Shown here: piece after piece, positions 52,180 to 63,943 of the stretch | Position numbering within the stretch: position 1 is the stretch's first letter | Layout of the letters: each line of letters opens with the position of its first letter | Origin: Actinostola sp. cb2023 | Taxonomy: Eukaryota > Cnidaria > Anthozoa > Actiniaria > Actinostolidae | Length of the DNA: 64,000 bases | Direction of reading: 5' to 3' | Assembly: GCA_033675265.1 (NCBI GenBank) | Contig: JAUJYZ010000350.1 | Location: 62,001 to 126,000 of the forward strand | Notes under the pieces: model-generated | What the model saw: only the letters and a program-made list of their open reading frames with translations | Database searches by the model: none | Told to the model about the DNA's origin: nothing | Program-made: the position numbers and the translations under genes

Positions 52180-53683
52180 CTAATTAAACTTAACATTTTC
52201 TAATTTGGCATTAAAATAAAAATTATTAACAGTTGTTGGTGTCGGGGCTGGTGGCGGCGATGTCAGTTGGTTGCTGTGCACTTCTTTGTTACGGTCAGGG
52301 CATTGCGCCCTGAAATGCCCTGAAATTCCACACTTATGACAGGTAACTGAAAGAAAATAATAAAGTTAATTGGTTTCTACCAAGAGACCGTTGGTTTCCA
52401 CGTGATATAAAAGTTTTGTCCAACGTGATTACTTGACCCAACCTCAGAATTCCATTTCTGTCAAATGTGTCAATAATAAATTATTGTATTTGAATGACCT
52501 CATCATAGGTGTCAGTATAGTGAAAAATCGATTACTTACAACGTGGGGGCAGTAATTCGCGGAGGTCTCTTGGATTTTGCCGCCTATCTGTCGATAATTG
52601 CTGTCTGTGGCGTTGTCTTCTTGTTCTGTGGCTTCTTTCTGGTAACCTTGACCCTATTGCAAGATGAAAAATTCATACACTTTTCCAAGGATTGTAATGC
52701 ATGGATCAATTCCAGCTGTTACCTGGAATATTTTGCCGCCTATCTGTCGATAATTGCTGTCTGTGGCGTTGTCTTCTTGTTCTGTGGCTTCTTTCTGGTA
52801 ACCTTGACCCTATTGCAAGATGAAAAATTCATACACTTTTCCAAGGATTGTAATGCATGGATCAATTCCAGCTGTTACCTGGAATATGATACCCTAGTTA
52901 TAAAATTAAAACTATTCCCTATGTGGGGGCACATACTTCTCACTCTCAGGCTCCTACTACGTTGTTGCATTTCCTCCCTATGATCAGCTTCTTTCTGCCT
53001 GCCTTCAGCTTCTAGCTCCCTGTGCTCAGCTTCTTCTCGTATGATCTCCTCTTCCAGGAAATGCATGTCCATAACATGATCTACGAAGGAAATCAAATCA
53101 TTTTGTTAGAGTTCTTCTTGGGGAGAGGGTACATGTTCCATTGTTCTAGAGCAGGGTTCCCACTCATCTGGAAAAATACTTGTTTTACTATGATATCCTG
53201 CAGAGCGACTTACTAAAGTCTTTTTAATGCAATATACTGTATGTATGTATGAAGAAATACATTTACATGGACCATATATAGGTCAACGACAACTTTTAAC
53301 CTTTTTTGTGAGTTTTCATCATGATTGATCACAATCTGTCTAAAAATTACCCATAATAATGCTACACTTCATATCGATTTTGTGAAGGCTGACAGAAATT
53401 CCCTGACTTTTCACTGACTTTTGGGTAAATTACAAAATTCCCTGACCAAAATCAAAATTCCCTGACCTTGAAAAAAAATCAGAATTCACTGACATTTCAA
53501 GGTCAGTGGGAACCCTGTAGAGGAGTGTATGCTAAACTCCCCACACTCCCATAGATATACATATACCCACGAACACAACAATTTATTTCTGAAATGCAGG
53601 GATACGATACTATAACTAAATAAACTACAAGACAATAAAGAGATGAAATTTCACTCACCATTATTCCCGTTATGTTGGGACAT
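52180..53683 (-). CDS. CCHC zinc-knuckle protein with a charged coiled-coil region
   Basis: Proposed minus-strand exons: 53683-53659 (MSQHNGNN), 53080-52944, 52809-52723, 52653-~52540 and ~52346-52180. The first three junctions agree in phase. Exon 2 encodes a highly charged helix (FLEEEIIREEAEHRELEAEG...). Exons 3 and 4 are duplicates reading GQGYQKEATEQEDNATDSNY. The last exon has a zinc knuckle CHKCGISGHFRAQC and a proline-rich tail (SPPPAPTPTT), stop at 52180. The exon 4/5 junction is unsettled: the best donor (GTAAGT) and the acceptor that keeps the first knuckle Cys differ in phase; an acceptor after cataag would restore it. Function unknown; CCHC plus an acidic coil also fits a retroelement Gag relic. 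Confidence 0.5.
52575..52886. repeat. Perfect 156-bp tandem duplication containing an exon
   Basis: 52575-52730 is repeated at 52731-52886 with no difference seen. Each unit contains one 87-nt exon of the zinc-knuckle gene plus flanking intron. 87 is a multiple of three, so the duplicate stays in frame. Confidence 0.95.
53152..53517. mobile_element. MITE with CAGGGTTCCCACT ends
   Basis: 366 bp, TIR CAGGGTTCCCACT / AGTGGGAACCCTG, with TAGAG on both sides (53147-53151 and 53518-53522). attccctgac words repeat inside. The CAGGG end is hAT-like, but a 5-bp duplication is short for hAT. In intron 1 of the zinc-knuckle gene. Confidence 0.8.
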
Positions 53684-54770
53684 GGCTTGACTTGTGGAGT
53701 TTATATTATCTGTCCTTCAATAATAATAAACATTAAATTACTGTACAATCAAATTCCATCAGCATACTTTTTAACTTAACCCATTTATTTCAGCACTATA
53801 ATAATTAAAGCTAAAATAAGCTTAATTGTTAATGGTCATGCTCGCTTTGTGTATCCACATGGACATTGCCGTATCAGATTAAGGAATGGTCAACGCTTAG
53901 CATGTGCCCATCGAGTTATGGAGCACGCAGGAATTTGGGAGAGCATGAGATAAGCGTAGCTTCACGTGTTATATCATTAATAATTATAATAAACTTTATT
54001 AGCCAACCTTGGAGAAGAATTACAGTGGTTTTATCAGATTATATCGGAATCATATCTTATGTTAAAAGTGTTACTGATCATTACTGACAACTTTGAATTG
54101 AACAAAAATATTTTCGCTGCAACAATACTGTAAATTATGTTCAAAATTAAAAAATGACTTTTGAAAGTTTATCCACTTTCACGACACGCGCATGCGTCAA
54201 ATTTAATGATATGCAGAGATTTTAGTCACGATCGAAGTCGTTTGTTTTCCAAGAAGTCACGCATACATCGTATATTAAATTTTCAATTTTGTGTTTATCG
54301 ATCCAGCTTTCGCACAGTGCTTCCAAGTTATTGGAGCTTGGAATAGATACTCTCAAATTCGGAATATACAATCTTTACACCGTGGGACCTAAAGATTAAG
54401 CTTAAATGAAATAAGTAATTATAGCAACTCAGGAAACCATCGATCTATTATTATCTGCAGACATCGCCGAGGTGACAACTCAGATATTTCACACATCGGC
54501 GAAAACCAAGTCCGTATTACCAGGATTACTTGTTTGCTTAACACAGACTAAACGAAGATGTTACTACTGTATGGGGTACTCGTGTTTCCATATAAGAGCA
54601 CACCGCTCTACATTATTTGCACACTACTGAGAACTGCACAAACAGAGTGAAGTCAGTGAACGCGTTGGTGTCAAACGTTCGGCTTTTTTTTCGCCCTCCT
54701 TTTTACTCCAGAGCTAGATGTCTAGTGAACTCAGAATCTGTGGAATAACCGCAATATATCTTACGTATAC
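53684..54770. other. Gene-free stretch
   Basis: No supported gene; short open frames lack family resemblance. Confidence 0.4.
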
Positions 54771-55203
54771 CATGCCAGTAAACCAAAATTTAGTAAACTT
54801 GTCGCCTGAATACATTCGTTATCAACCACTGTCATCTTTCCATGTGTTACTGGAACACAATGTATTTCTTTTAACACCTCTTCTACTACCTCTTTGTATA
54901 AGAGCTGTCTGGTCTGGCTAATTTGATCTTTCTCGTACCAATTGACAAACACAACAATAACACCATACTTGTCGTGGACAAGCCCACTCTCGTCAACACT
55001 CAGAGTGAAGATTGGCCTTTGTTGACATCTTTTGTCATAGAATTTCCTCTTATTTTTTTCATAAAAAAATTTCACTTCCTCATACTCCTCAGCTGGCATT
55101 TCGTCACGAAATGTGCAGTATTTTGGAGTGAAAAGCAACACAGCTGCTGCAATAGTTTTATACTGCTCGTGACTACATGCCAAAAAATTGACATTTTCAG
55201 TGC
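54771..55203 (-). CDS. Partial hAT-like transposase-derived exon
   Basis: 433-nt exon (acceptor ttgatag, donor GTATAC) open throughout. Segments PIFTLSVDESGLVHDKYGVI and GKMTVVDNECIQATSLLN resemble the first and second catalytic Asp regions of hAT transposases (DES/T... and vtDNa.N). The next hAT hallmark (C..H) would lie in a following exon that I could not find. It may be a domesticated gene or an old element. No lesion is visible in this exon. Confidence 0.45.
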
Positions 55204-55298
55204 CTATCAAATAGAAAGATAATATTTGATCAATAACAGCTGCTAGCTAGTCTCTCGAGGGTAAAACAGTCAATAAAGTTTTAGCTAGATACGCTGTA

Positions 55299-55650
55299 AA
55301 GGCCCGTCCAAACAAATAAAACATAATAATAGGCAAAACATTGCTTTAAAACATTGTTTTATAAAACATGGTGTGATGTTTTGCGGGCTGTTCAAACGAA
55401 TAAAACATAGTAAAACATGTTTTATGCGTTGGCTGCCTTATGCGCATGCGTAAACACAACAATGTTTTACGATGCTGTCCAAACGAAAACATGCTTTACC
55501 GGACACGAAAACAAAAGGAATGTTTTACGATGTTTTACAGTTCAAACTTCATAAAACATATTAAAACATGGTGGCCAAACAAATAAAACATGTTTTACAA
55601 AACAATGTATTATGTTTTACAGAAATGTTTTACTTGTTTGGTCGGGCCTT
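55299..55650. mobile_element. MITE rich in aaaacat words
   Basis: Ends aaggcccgtccaaacaaata / inverse ttgtttggtcgggcctt, 352 bp, with a dozen or so taaaacat/atgtttta words inside. Confidence 0.85.
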
Positions 55651-55756
55651 AACACCTTGATATTTCAAGACTGAATCATATCTTCTGACTCGGTAAAATA
55701 GAACATGCTGGTTCTACAAAAACACTAACAATAAAACATGTTAGCATAATTTTCTC

Positions 55757-55823
55757 AGGTGATTATAGAAAATGAAGCTCGCTGATTGGCCGAGAACGTC
55801 GGACTATCTCTCAATAATCACCT
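55757..55823. mobile_element. Small foldback
   Basis: aggtgattat ... ataatcacct, 67 bp, with a gattggccgagaacg centre. Confidence 0.6.
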
Positions 55824-56581
55824 ACAGCAGTTCGGCAAGATGGCGGCCAACCAGGTTCGTCGAGGTATCAGAAGAGAAAATAAACAGACTGAAAGAAAAC
55901 GTTGTCCCGAAAAACACAAATATGCGACAAAATATAGGATAAAGTTGTGATTCCATACTTTGTTAAGTTATGTATATAGTTTTCTGTGTGGTTTAAAGTT
56001 ACTTGAAAAGGCCGTAAACAAACATTGAATTCAAGCCATAACAGCGAATGATTGCCGATACTTTTCATAAGATTTTCACACGTTTCCTTGTTTGTCTTGT
56101 TATTTTTTCTTGTGCAACTCAGTAATTATACTAAAACTTATTATTCACCTCAGGCTTATTATTATACTTATTATTCACTTCGCCTTTGGCGAATAATAAT
56201 GTCAATTAATGCGATCAAAGTTAAGCATGGATTTTGAAAATGGGTCATTCCATCGTTACGGACATTACATCCAGACAAACTTTTTCAACTTTTGATTTCT
56301 GCTCTGCAAAGAGCATGGATGTGATTGTTGTTATTTATTCACTACATGTATATTGTACCAAATGAAACCCTCTCTTACTCTACAGATAACAAATTGAAAA
56401 ATTGATGGTTGATTCATTGATTTAAAGTTTCGTTACAGACATTACAGCTAAAACAACCAGTTCTTTGAATTTTCACTTTTCAATCCCAAGAATTCCAAAT
56501 GCAATGAGTATTTTTTTAATATTGCTTAGAAGTCAAAGTTTGGTTCTACCAATTGAAGAGCTGACAATGAAAACAGTCTAA
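55824..56581. other. Gene-free stretch
   Basis: Contains a short palindrome (ttattattcacttcgcctttggcgaataataa, about 56163-56195) and two copies of the cgtta.(g/a)acattaca motif (about 56256 and 56434). Confidence 0.5.
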
Positions 56582-56807
56582 GTGACGTTTTTGGTGATTT
56601 TTAAAATGTTATGCAATTGCTTCAAAAATACACCTACTGGCTTATTGATACCTACATTTATATAAACATGATTTGGTGATTTTTAGCTCTTTTTCTAGTG
56701 TAATCGATCTAAAAAAGACCAAATCATGTTTATATAGGTATCAATAAGCCAGTAGGTGTATTTTTGAAGCAATTGCATAACATTTTAAAAATCATCAGAA
56801 AAGTCAC
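56582..56807. mobile_element. Long foldback, ~90-bp arms
   Basis: gtgac..tttttggtgatttttaaaatg... and its near-perfect inverse ending aaaagtcac, around a ~40-nt loop. No other copy in the window. Confidence 0.9.
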
Positions 56808-58249
56808 TAACTAATAATAACTAGACACTCTTCTAGCGTGAAGTCGGGCTTCTAAATGAAATGTAGCCTATTTGAACTAAATATAGATATCTTATAGTGC
56901 GATTAAAACAGTGTTTGGTTGCTCGTCGTTGCGTGACTCGAGCTCGGTAGAACATCACAAACTCAGCGAATCATGAATGACAATGACATAGTTTATTTGT
57001 TACCATAAATATATCCATACAAATACAAATACCGTATACATAAACTAGACATCGCAGAGTGATTAAACAATGTTTGGATGAAGTGTAAATATGGGTTTAC
57101 CTCGACGGTTATCGGTCGGCTGAAAACCTCACAACTGTTCTCTTCACTGCGTGTATCAACTCACTTCGATTCATTTTAAGTTCTAAAGATCTCTAAACCC
57201 TTTGCAGTACCAGTACTGGATTGATAAATCCATATCTCTATGAATTATTGTGGTTATTTTGAAAACAAGACGACATAAACTTCCTCCAACAAGGTTTGTG
57301 AATTCAAACTCGACCAGTCTCGTATTGATAAATCGAATTTGTTAGAGCCTTCGGTGATTATCTTAGCGGCCGGCACAAGGCGCATGCGCTGTAGAACCCA
57401 ATTAGTGAATTGAGGTCAACGAAGAACGGAGTGCATTTTTAGAGTCGGAGCTTCCACAGGAAGCCCGACTAATAACTAATTATTGCAAGGACTTTGAAAT
57501 CCTGTCAAATCCGAATTGGAGCCCTTTGAACGACTTCTCATACTTATTAATATTATTATTACATGCAATGACCTAAAGGCAATAAATAAAGCGTTCCAAG
57601 ATTTTAGGCCGGAAAAGCAAGAATTTCAATCCTTGCAATTCCATACTCGTAATATAGAAGAGAAAATCTACTTGATATCGAAGTCAATCGAGTATAATTT
57701 AACAAAAGGCAGGGTTGTCGCTAAGTGCCGGCTGCTGGCGAAATTAACCGGCTGAGAAAGTGCAATGTCCGGCTGAATTTTGGCCGGCAATCTGAATCAC
57801 CTCTGATACGGGGCTTCACGCAGTTCCGAAGTTACAATAAAATGTTATTTGTCAAACTATTATTGTCTAAATGAAATGGTTAAAATAAATACCCCCAAAC
57901 AGCTTTGCTAAAAGTATAACACTTGGATACAAGCGCTATTACCCGCCATCTTGTAAACTAAATACGAAGCTTAGTAACCCGGCATGCAAGAGACTGGGAA
58001 GAAGATACGTGTTGACAATGATAGTTACAGGTGTTGGATCGAGGATTGGATAGTACAGTACGTGCAGTGACAAGAAGCGTTCGGAATAAAAGCCACTTCA
58101 ATTTTCAAGCTCGTTTTATAGTTTTTGAACATAATTTGTTGATTTTCTCTTCAGTTTTGGTTTTCACTGAAGGAACCCATCAATGCTGGAATATATATTA
58201 CGTCAGAATATTGCTAATGCATTTTTGTGTTTTTCTGTGAAAACGGCAG

Positions 58250-58391
58250 TGAGTCATGGGTCAATGGGCACCAGGAAGCCTTCAGTCTCTTTCACTTGTC
58301 CCCTGATGATATCCGCGATAAAGAAGATGATGATAACAGTGCTAGTGATTCAGACTATGGCAGTGACATATTTTCTGATAATGATCTTTAA
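58250..58391 (+). CDS. Acidic C-terminal exon of an unknown gene
   Basis: After a T-rich tract and cggcag acceptor, one frame reads ESWVNGHQEAFSLFHLSPDD then DKEDDDNSASDSDYGSDIFS and stops at 58389. The composition (Asp/Ser/Glu) and stop placement look like a real acidic tail. No upstream exon was identified. Confidence 0.35.
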
Positions 58392-58403
58392 ATTAAAATA
58401 AAC

Positions 58404-58498
58404 TACTGTAAAATCTCTGCAGAAAAGCCGCACCTTTCCACCAAAAATCTTTGCCGTCCAAAATGGGAGTGCGGCTTGTATCTGCATGTGTAAAAAGT
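58404..58498. mobile_element. Degenerate MITE remnant
   Basis: tgtaaaatctctgcagaaaagccgcac faces gtgcggcttgtatctgcatgtgtaaaa; imperfect inverted pair. Confidence 0.5.
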
Positions 58499-59091
58499 AT
58501 TCTAGTGTCCAGTTCTCTATATTTCGATCACATGCCTGGTTACAAAGCTACGAGACGTACGGACGGTCGAACACGTTCATTTCTTGTTCGCATGTAAAAC
58601 GTCATTGAAAAAAATATGTCTATTACCGGTAAGTAGGAATACATGATGTTTAGTAAAATGACTGGTAAGATGGACTTTGTAGCATTATTACTTGGGCTAC
58701 CTGTGGTAGCACAAGTCTTAAAACACCCGTTGGTTTGGTCAGAAGTTGCAGTCCTTCCCGGTCACAGGAAGCCCAGAGAGAAGAAAGAGAGAGTCGTGAT
58801 TCGATTGGTTCATAGATCGAAACAGTCGACTTGTTCCGCCATTGCAGTTCTTCAAAGTCACTGAAACGATGTTTGATGGATTTCAAACCCTTTATGTTTG
58901 CTGTTCATCAGATAAAAACACTGTGAGATGAAAGATTACAAATACTACCTAGCAGCTTAGGTACAGATCAATGATGAACTGAAAACTGAAGAAGAAATTC
59001 CACCTCAAAGAACCGTTGTAAATGGACATCTACTCAAAGACACGGGGTCGAGCCCGTAAACAAATGAACTGACATCATTCCGAATAAATAA

Positions 59092-59406
59092 TTACTGCTT
59101 AAAATTATTGAATTCGATAGTTCTTTTGATTTCATGTTTTGATAATAATTTACTAACTTTGCACAATCTGGTGAGCTTGATTTCGATCCCACAGGATATT
59201 GATTTTATAAACCTTTCAAGTGTTATTTGGTGGCTTGTGATTTTTCTGTCCGAAAGTATATAAGTCCAAGAACTTATATTGTTGATTTTATCACAGTTGA
59301 CTGTGAAATCGATACGACGACGAGTTACGTTGCGCAAGTAGCGTGCTAAGAATTTCTGTTCTTTGGAACGTTTGTATCTATAATAAAATGCATCACAGAT
59401 GTTCAT
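59092..59406 (-). CDS. Uncharacterised 104-codon ORF
   Basis: ATG-started open frame (MNICDAFYYRYKRSK...) rich in Lys, Arg and Ile. No domain recognised and no splice or paralogue support; could be chance in AT-rich DNA. Confidence 0.15.
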   Translation of the reverse strand: MNICDAFYYRYKRSKEQKFLARYLRNVTRRRIDFTVNCDKINNISSWTYILSDRKITSHQITLERFIKSISCGIEIKLTRLCKVSKLLSKHEIKRTIEFNNFKQ

Positions 59407-60227
59407 TAACTATTGAACTTTATTTCTTGGCTATATTTACGCTTTCCTGCTAGAGTATCTTCACTGATAGAAGAGAAAATCTACTTGATCTCGAAGTAAA
59501 TCATTTTACCGAGTCACGCAACGAGTGACGAAAAGTCACGCTGCGATGTCTACTGCTGTCCAAGGTTTTACACTTCTCTGAAATAGTATGCTGATCATTT
59601 TAATAGTTCTCGAAAATACAGTAGCCCAAGTGAATGCCGCATAAGGGCATCTAGTTTGTTTTAATTCCGACACTTTACGATCGATGAAAATCCGAAAATC
59701 CTTTCTATAAAAAAATAGCCCAATCAGCAGCAGCCGGCTCAAATTTGTCATCAGCTGCCTGACGTTTTCCTTAGCGACAACCCTGAAAAGGTCTTACAAC
59801 CAAAAGAGCAGTCAAAATCATGTATCTCAACCAAATTTTGAGTTATAAGAAGCTTTCAATGCCGAGATATGAGCGATCAAATGTGCACATTATTTAGTGT
59901 GAATGTATGGGGCCGCCATCTTGGTGTACACCATTGAGAAAGATTTTAAAGACCCTTGAAGATTTTTTTCTATTTTTTAAACTTTCTCTCTCTCTCGCAT
60001 GTTTCATCAAAAAACTTGACATCTTCATTAAGTAAAATGGACTTTTCACTGAAATGAATGAGTCTGGAATTTCAATTCCGCCTATTTAAAATGCAAGAGC
60101 CTTGTTTTCATTTGGACAGAATATTAGTGTAAACGTGATAAGTCGTTAGTTGAGCGACCACCTACTACAGTTCCCAGTAGAGCCAGTCACCTACGATTTT
60201 GTCATATATTTTTAAATATCAAGGACA

Positions 60228-60364
60228 TAGAGTGCAAACAATAAAAGCTTGAAATACACAACAATGTAACTTACTAACTATTAGTGAAAAATCCTTTGTT
60301 TTCTATTGTTTCACAATTCCTATTTATTACTAATTAGTCACGCTTTTATTGTTTGTACTCTACT
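60228..60364. mobile_element. MITE (TAGAGTGCAAACAATAAAAGC TIR)
   Basis: 137 bp with ends tagagtgcaaacaataaaag / inverse. Sister of 36041-36182. Confidence 0.85.
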
Positions 60365-60685
60365 AAGTCATAACATGTCAATGTTAATTTTTACAAAGAA
60401 TGCCCTACAGCCTATGTTCAGAGTTATAAGTATCTTACCACTTTTGTCTTGATCACTGGACATCTCTACTGTACCTGTGAATAATAATTATTGTAATCAT
60501 AATTTAGTATGCATGCAAAATGGAAGTTATTAGTACTTAGGGTTGGGATGGCTTCAGAGGAATATACCTAATGGATTGAAGGTGAATATTTGAAAGAGAA
60601 TAAACAAAATGTTACGATACTTCTGAGCTGTACTGTGTAACAACAACAACATAGTGTTCAAACATGTTCTTTGGTTGGTGATCCC

Positions 60686-60720
60686 GGGGGGGGTGGGGGG
60701 GGGGGGGGGGGGTGGGTGGG
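60686..60720. repeat. Poly-G tract
   Basis: G runs of 8, 18 and shorter, with single T interruptions; length may be unreliable. Confidence 0.9.
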
Positions 60721-62430
60721 AATACAATAATTACATGATATATATGTGCGACAGTACAGGGTCAAGGTTTTGGGCCATTTTATTCTAAATGAACGCATAA
60801 AAATCATTAATCCAGGTTATAATAATGGCGTCAGTCAGTCAGACGTAAAGGTGTTAGAGTGTTAGTCTGACAAAATATCCTGACAACTGCATCGTGTCAG
60901 ATCATAGTCGGAAAAAAAAATATTTGGAAAATTCGTAAATCCAGGTTTTCGAGTGACAAAAAAACAGAGTCCAAAACATCTTGCCACACATACCTAACCA
61001 TTTTTTAACCAAGTACTCCCCCCCCGCGTTGGTGATACAATGCTATGTTCTCCTTGGTTGCATTGTACTTACACCCAGAAATCAATCAAAAGATATCTGT
61101 TCCTTCAAATTAAAGCGATCTGGACATTTTGGCGTCAATTTTCTGGGAGAAATGTGTACCGAAACGATAAGCGTGAATTAGTATTTCACAGACTCGAGAG
61201 CTTTGTTTACACTCTGCTCGAACGTCAAAACGAATTAGCTTTTATAACAAGACTGAAAATATATTGCGCAATTGCTTCAGATATTGCGCAATCCCACACA
61301 ATTTCCCGCACAATCAATGTTTTTTCCTGCACAATTTACATCCAAAATCCCACACAATTTTCCTTTTTCCCCCGCAACCTGTTAGAAGCCATGCTTATAA
61401 CACCGATAAAAGTGAAGCAGCGATAGTTCTTGGCTTTTACAGCATGATGAATTGTTAATTACTTGTGCCCAGGCCTTTGGCCGGCACGAGTTTAAAAACG
61501 CTGTCCGTATTTTTATAATTGTTTTTGTTCCACGTGGTAAATCTGCAATCGAGTGGGACTGGGAACGATACCATGAGGCTTGAAATTTGCAAAATGGCAT
61601 CGCAAGGCACGACCGAAAGCGCTTCATGTGGGATTTTTCAAGGGAAGTCTTGCACTATTTACTCGTCAGAGTGTTCAGTGTGTAGTCAAAGACGAGACGA
61701 TCTTCAAACTTGATTTGTGAGGGAGCTATGAAACAAATAAATCAGTGATGGTCGCTACGTAGAGACTGCCTTCGCTCAATGTCAACATGCCTAAGATATA
61801 TGCGAACTGAAACAGAGACATGTGAAAGCCTAGCTTGACAGCTTTTATCAGTTACATGTATACAAACTTGAAGTTAAACTGTTGCATTATCAAATTAACA
61901 TTGCAAAATTAACATTGCAAAATTAACCTGGATTTTCAGTTGAAAGCAACAACTACGAAGCTTACCCAAAAAGTCTAAATAAGTTATGGCAAATTCCTTA
62001 GTAGACGTCATCAAATTTGCATATTGAGATTTCAAACCTCTATAACTCATAAACGCAAGGTTCAAATCACAAAATACTGAACCCTCCAACTATTCAGTTT
62101 ATGGGCAATTCCACATGAGAGAAGGAAAAAATGCATTTCTCAGAACTTGTAAAACTGAATGAATTTGTTTCAAATCATAGTCTTTAGTGTTCAATGTTTA
62201 TGAATTTTATAAAATTTTCTTGGTCTGACAGTCAGGGGGGACATCAACACAGTGAGAGCATATGGATATTTTTTGGTTATAATTTGCCCTTAATTAGAGC
62301 AATTTGAATTTTCTTAAATAAAAGCAAATAAAACCTACAGCTAGGAGTTGTATGTAAGGTTGGTAAACATATGTGATGTTCTTTCAAAATACATAATCTT
62401 GGGAAGACTCCTCAAGCATTAACAATTATT
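60721..62430. other. Gene-free stretch
   Basis: Short open frames only. One at 61573-61713 starts at an ATG (MRLEICKMASQG...) and has five cysteines but no recognised family. Confidence 0.4.
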
Positions 62431-62454
62431 TGGGGGGGGGGGGGGGGGGGGGGG
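62431..62454. repeat. Poly-G tract
   Basis: About 23 consecutive G. Confidence 0.9.
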
Positions 62455-63385
62455 TATGAATTTCGTTACAGACATTACATAGCCAGACTACAAAAATATG
62501 ATTATTTTTGCATTGCAAGCCAAGCCCAAGTCTTCTGATTGTGGTTTCCCTGGTTCTCTTTTGAAAAGTTATAGGAAACAAATATATGACAAGAGATTAG
62601 GTACAGCTCTTTAAAAAGTTACTGAAATCATGTTACAGACGTTACATTTTTGGTGTTACAGAACACAGATATGATATTGCATAGTAAAAAGTACATGCTT
62701 TCTTCACTGTTTTCATAAAGTCACCTAAACCTTGGTACCTTGGTAATTTCATCAACAGAGCACTTTTCAAACCACCATGGAAGGGTTTTTACCACAAACG
62801 AAGCTTGAGAGGATATATGATCTTCAAAATATAGTTTGATTATAGCCACTTGTCAGTGTCTTTATATTAAATAATTATAAGGTGGAAAATTAACCTATTC
62901 AATAAGCTTAAGCATTACAAATGGGTTGACAAGTTGAACAACAATATAAAACATACATTTTCTAGTGTTCATATTATTTTACCTTTAAGTTTCATTGCAT
63001 AAAAGATCTATATTTCGTACAGTGTAACATCTGTAACAAAAGCTGTAACGTCTGTAACACCAAACTTTTCTTCATTGCTCAGAGTGAATAGAATAATCCT
63101 GGAAAGTTTACTGTTTATAATAAACTTCAAACATATAGCAAGAGCTCCATCACCAATTATGGTTTTAAAGGTTTTTAAATTCACAGAAATTTGTGTTAAA
63201 ATACAATAACCTGAAAGTATGGGTGATTTTACTGTAACGTCTGTAACGTTATTAAACTCTCTGTATATAAGCAACTTAGGAGACTTGACATATTATATTA
63301 CCTCATACAACTTCACTCCCCCCTACCTAACAAATCTAGACAAAAGAAAAATCAAAACTCCCTTTGGCCATCAAACTGTACTTAA
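62455..63385. repeat. Region with recurrent TGTAACGTCTGTAACG-type motif
   Basis: Occurrences at about 62464, 62635, 63026, 63045 and 63234 (and 63974 at the window end), in both orientations, as tgtaac(g/a)tctgtaac or its inverse. No gene supported. Confidence 0.6.
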
Positions 63386-63943
63386 AGGGGGACTAGTACG
63401 TAAATCGTTCAAAGTTTGATTTAGCTGAAACTTCACTGAAATATTCTCAAAGACCCATACAATCATTGGTTAATTTTTTTCTCAAAAATTCCAATGGGAA
63501 GTAATGCATTTTTATGAATCTTTAGAGGTGCCAGTGACGTCACTGACTCAACCCAAACAATCATCACGGCTTCGCTCCATACATTTCTTCATGTTTAATG
63601 TCTTGAATTATTTTATTTCTATGAAGCTAAACGTTTGTGTGAAGGAGTTTTCTTACCTTATATGTGCTTAGGATTGATTGTTTGACTAGTTTTCTTCAGT
63701 GATGAGCTGTTGTCTGAACAAACCGTTCAGATATTTTGATCACAAAATGCAAAGAAATGTATGGAGCTGAGTTTGGGTTGAGTCAGTGACGTCACTGGCA
63801 CCTCTAAAGATTCATAAAAATGTATTACTTTCCATTGGAATTTTTGAGAAAAAAATTAACCAGTGATTGTATGAGTCCTTGAGATTATTTCAGTGAAGTT
63901 TCAGCTAAATCAAATTTTGAACGATTTACGTACTAGTCCCCCT
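63386..63943. mobile_element. TTAA-flanked element with ~200-bp terminal repeats
   Basis: AGGGGGACTAGTACGTAAAT / inverse, with TTAA at 63382-63385 and 63944-63947. The arms continue to about 63577 (gtgacgtcactgactcaacc). Partial copy at 37936-38150. PiggyBac-type duplication, no transposase. Confidence 0.9.

Larger units (their letters stand above)
57710..59785. mobile_element. Possible 2.1 kb hAT-like element (CAGGGTTGTCGCTAAG)
   Basis: CAGGGTTGTCGCTAAG at 57710 faces its inverse (CCTTAGCGACAACCCTG) at 59769-59785; aaaagg occurs on both outer sides. The inward sequence has further loosely inverted gccggct words. No transposase is recognised inside. The exon at 58250-58391 lies within these bounds. 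Confidence 0.5.

Noticed and set aside
52543..52983. Plus-strand 146-codon ORF with a hydrophobic repeated segment resembling transmembrane helices
   Set aside because: Opposite strand has phase-consistent GT-AG exons and a zinc knuckle. Hydrophobic character is expected on the complement of a Glu/Gln/Lys-rich coding strand.
58031..58240. 69-codon ORF upstream of the acidic exon
   Set aside because: No splice-phase link to the exon at 58250 and no recognisable domain.
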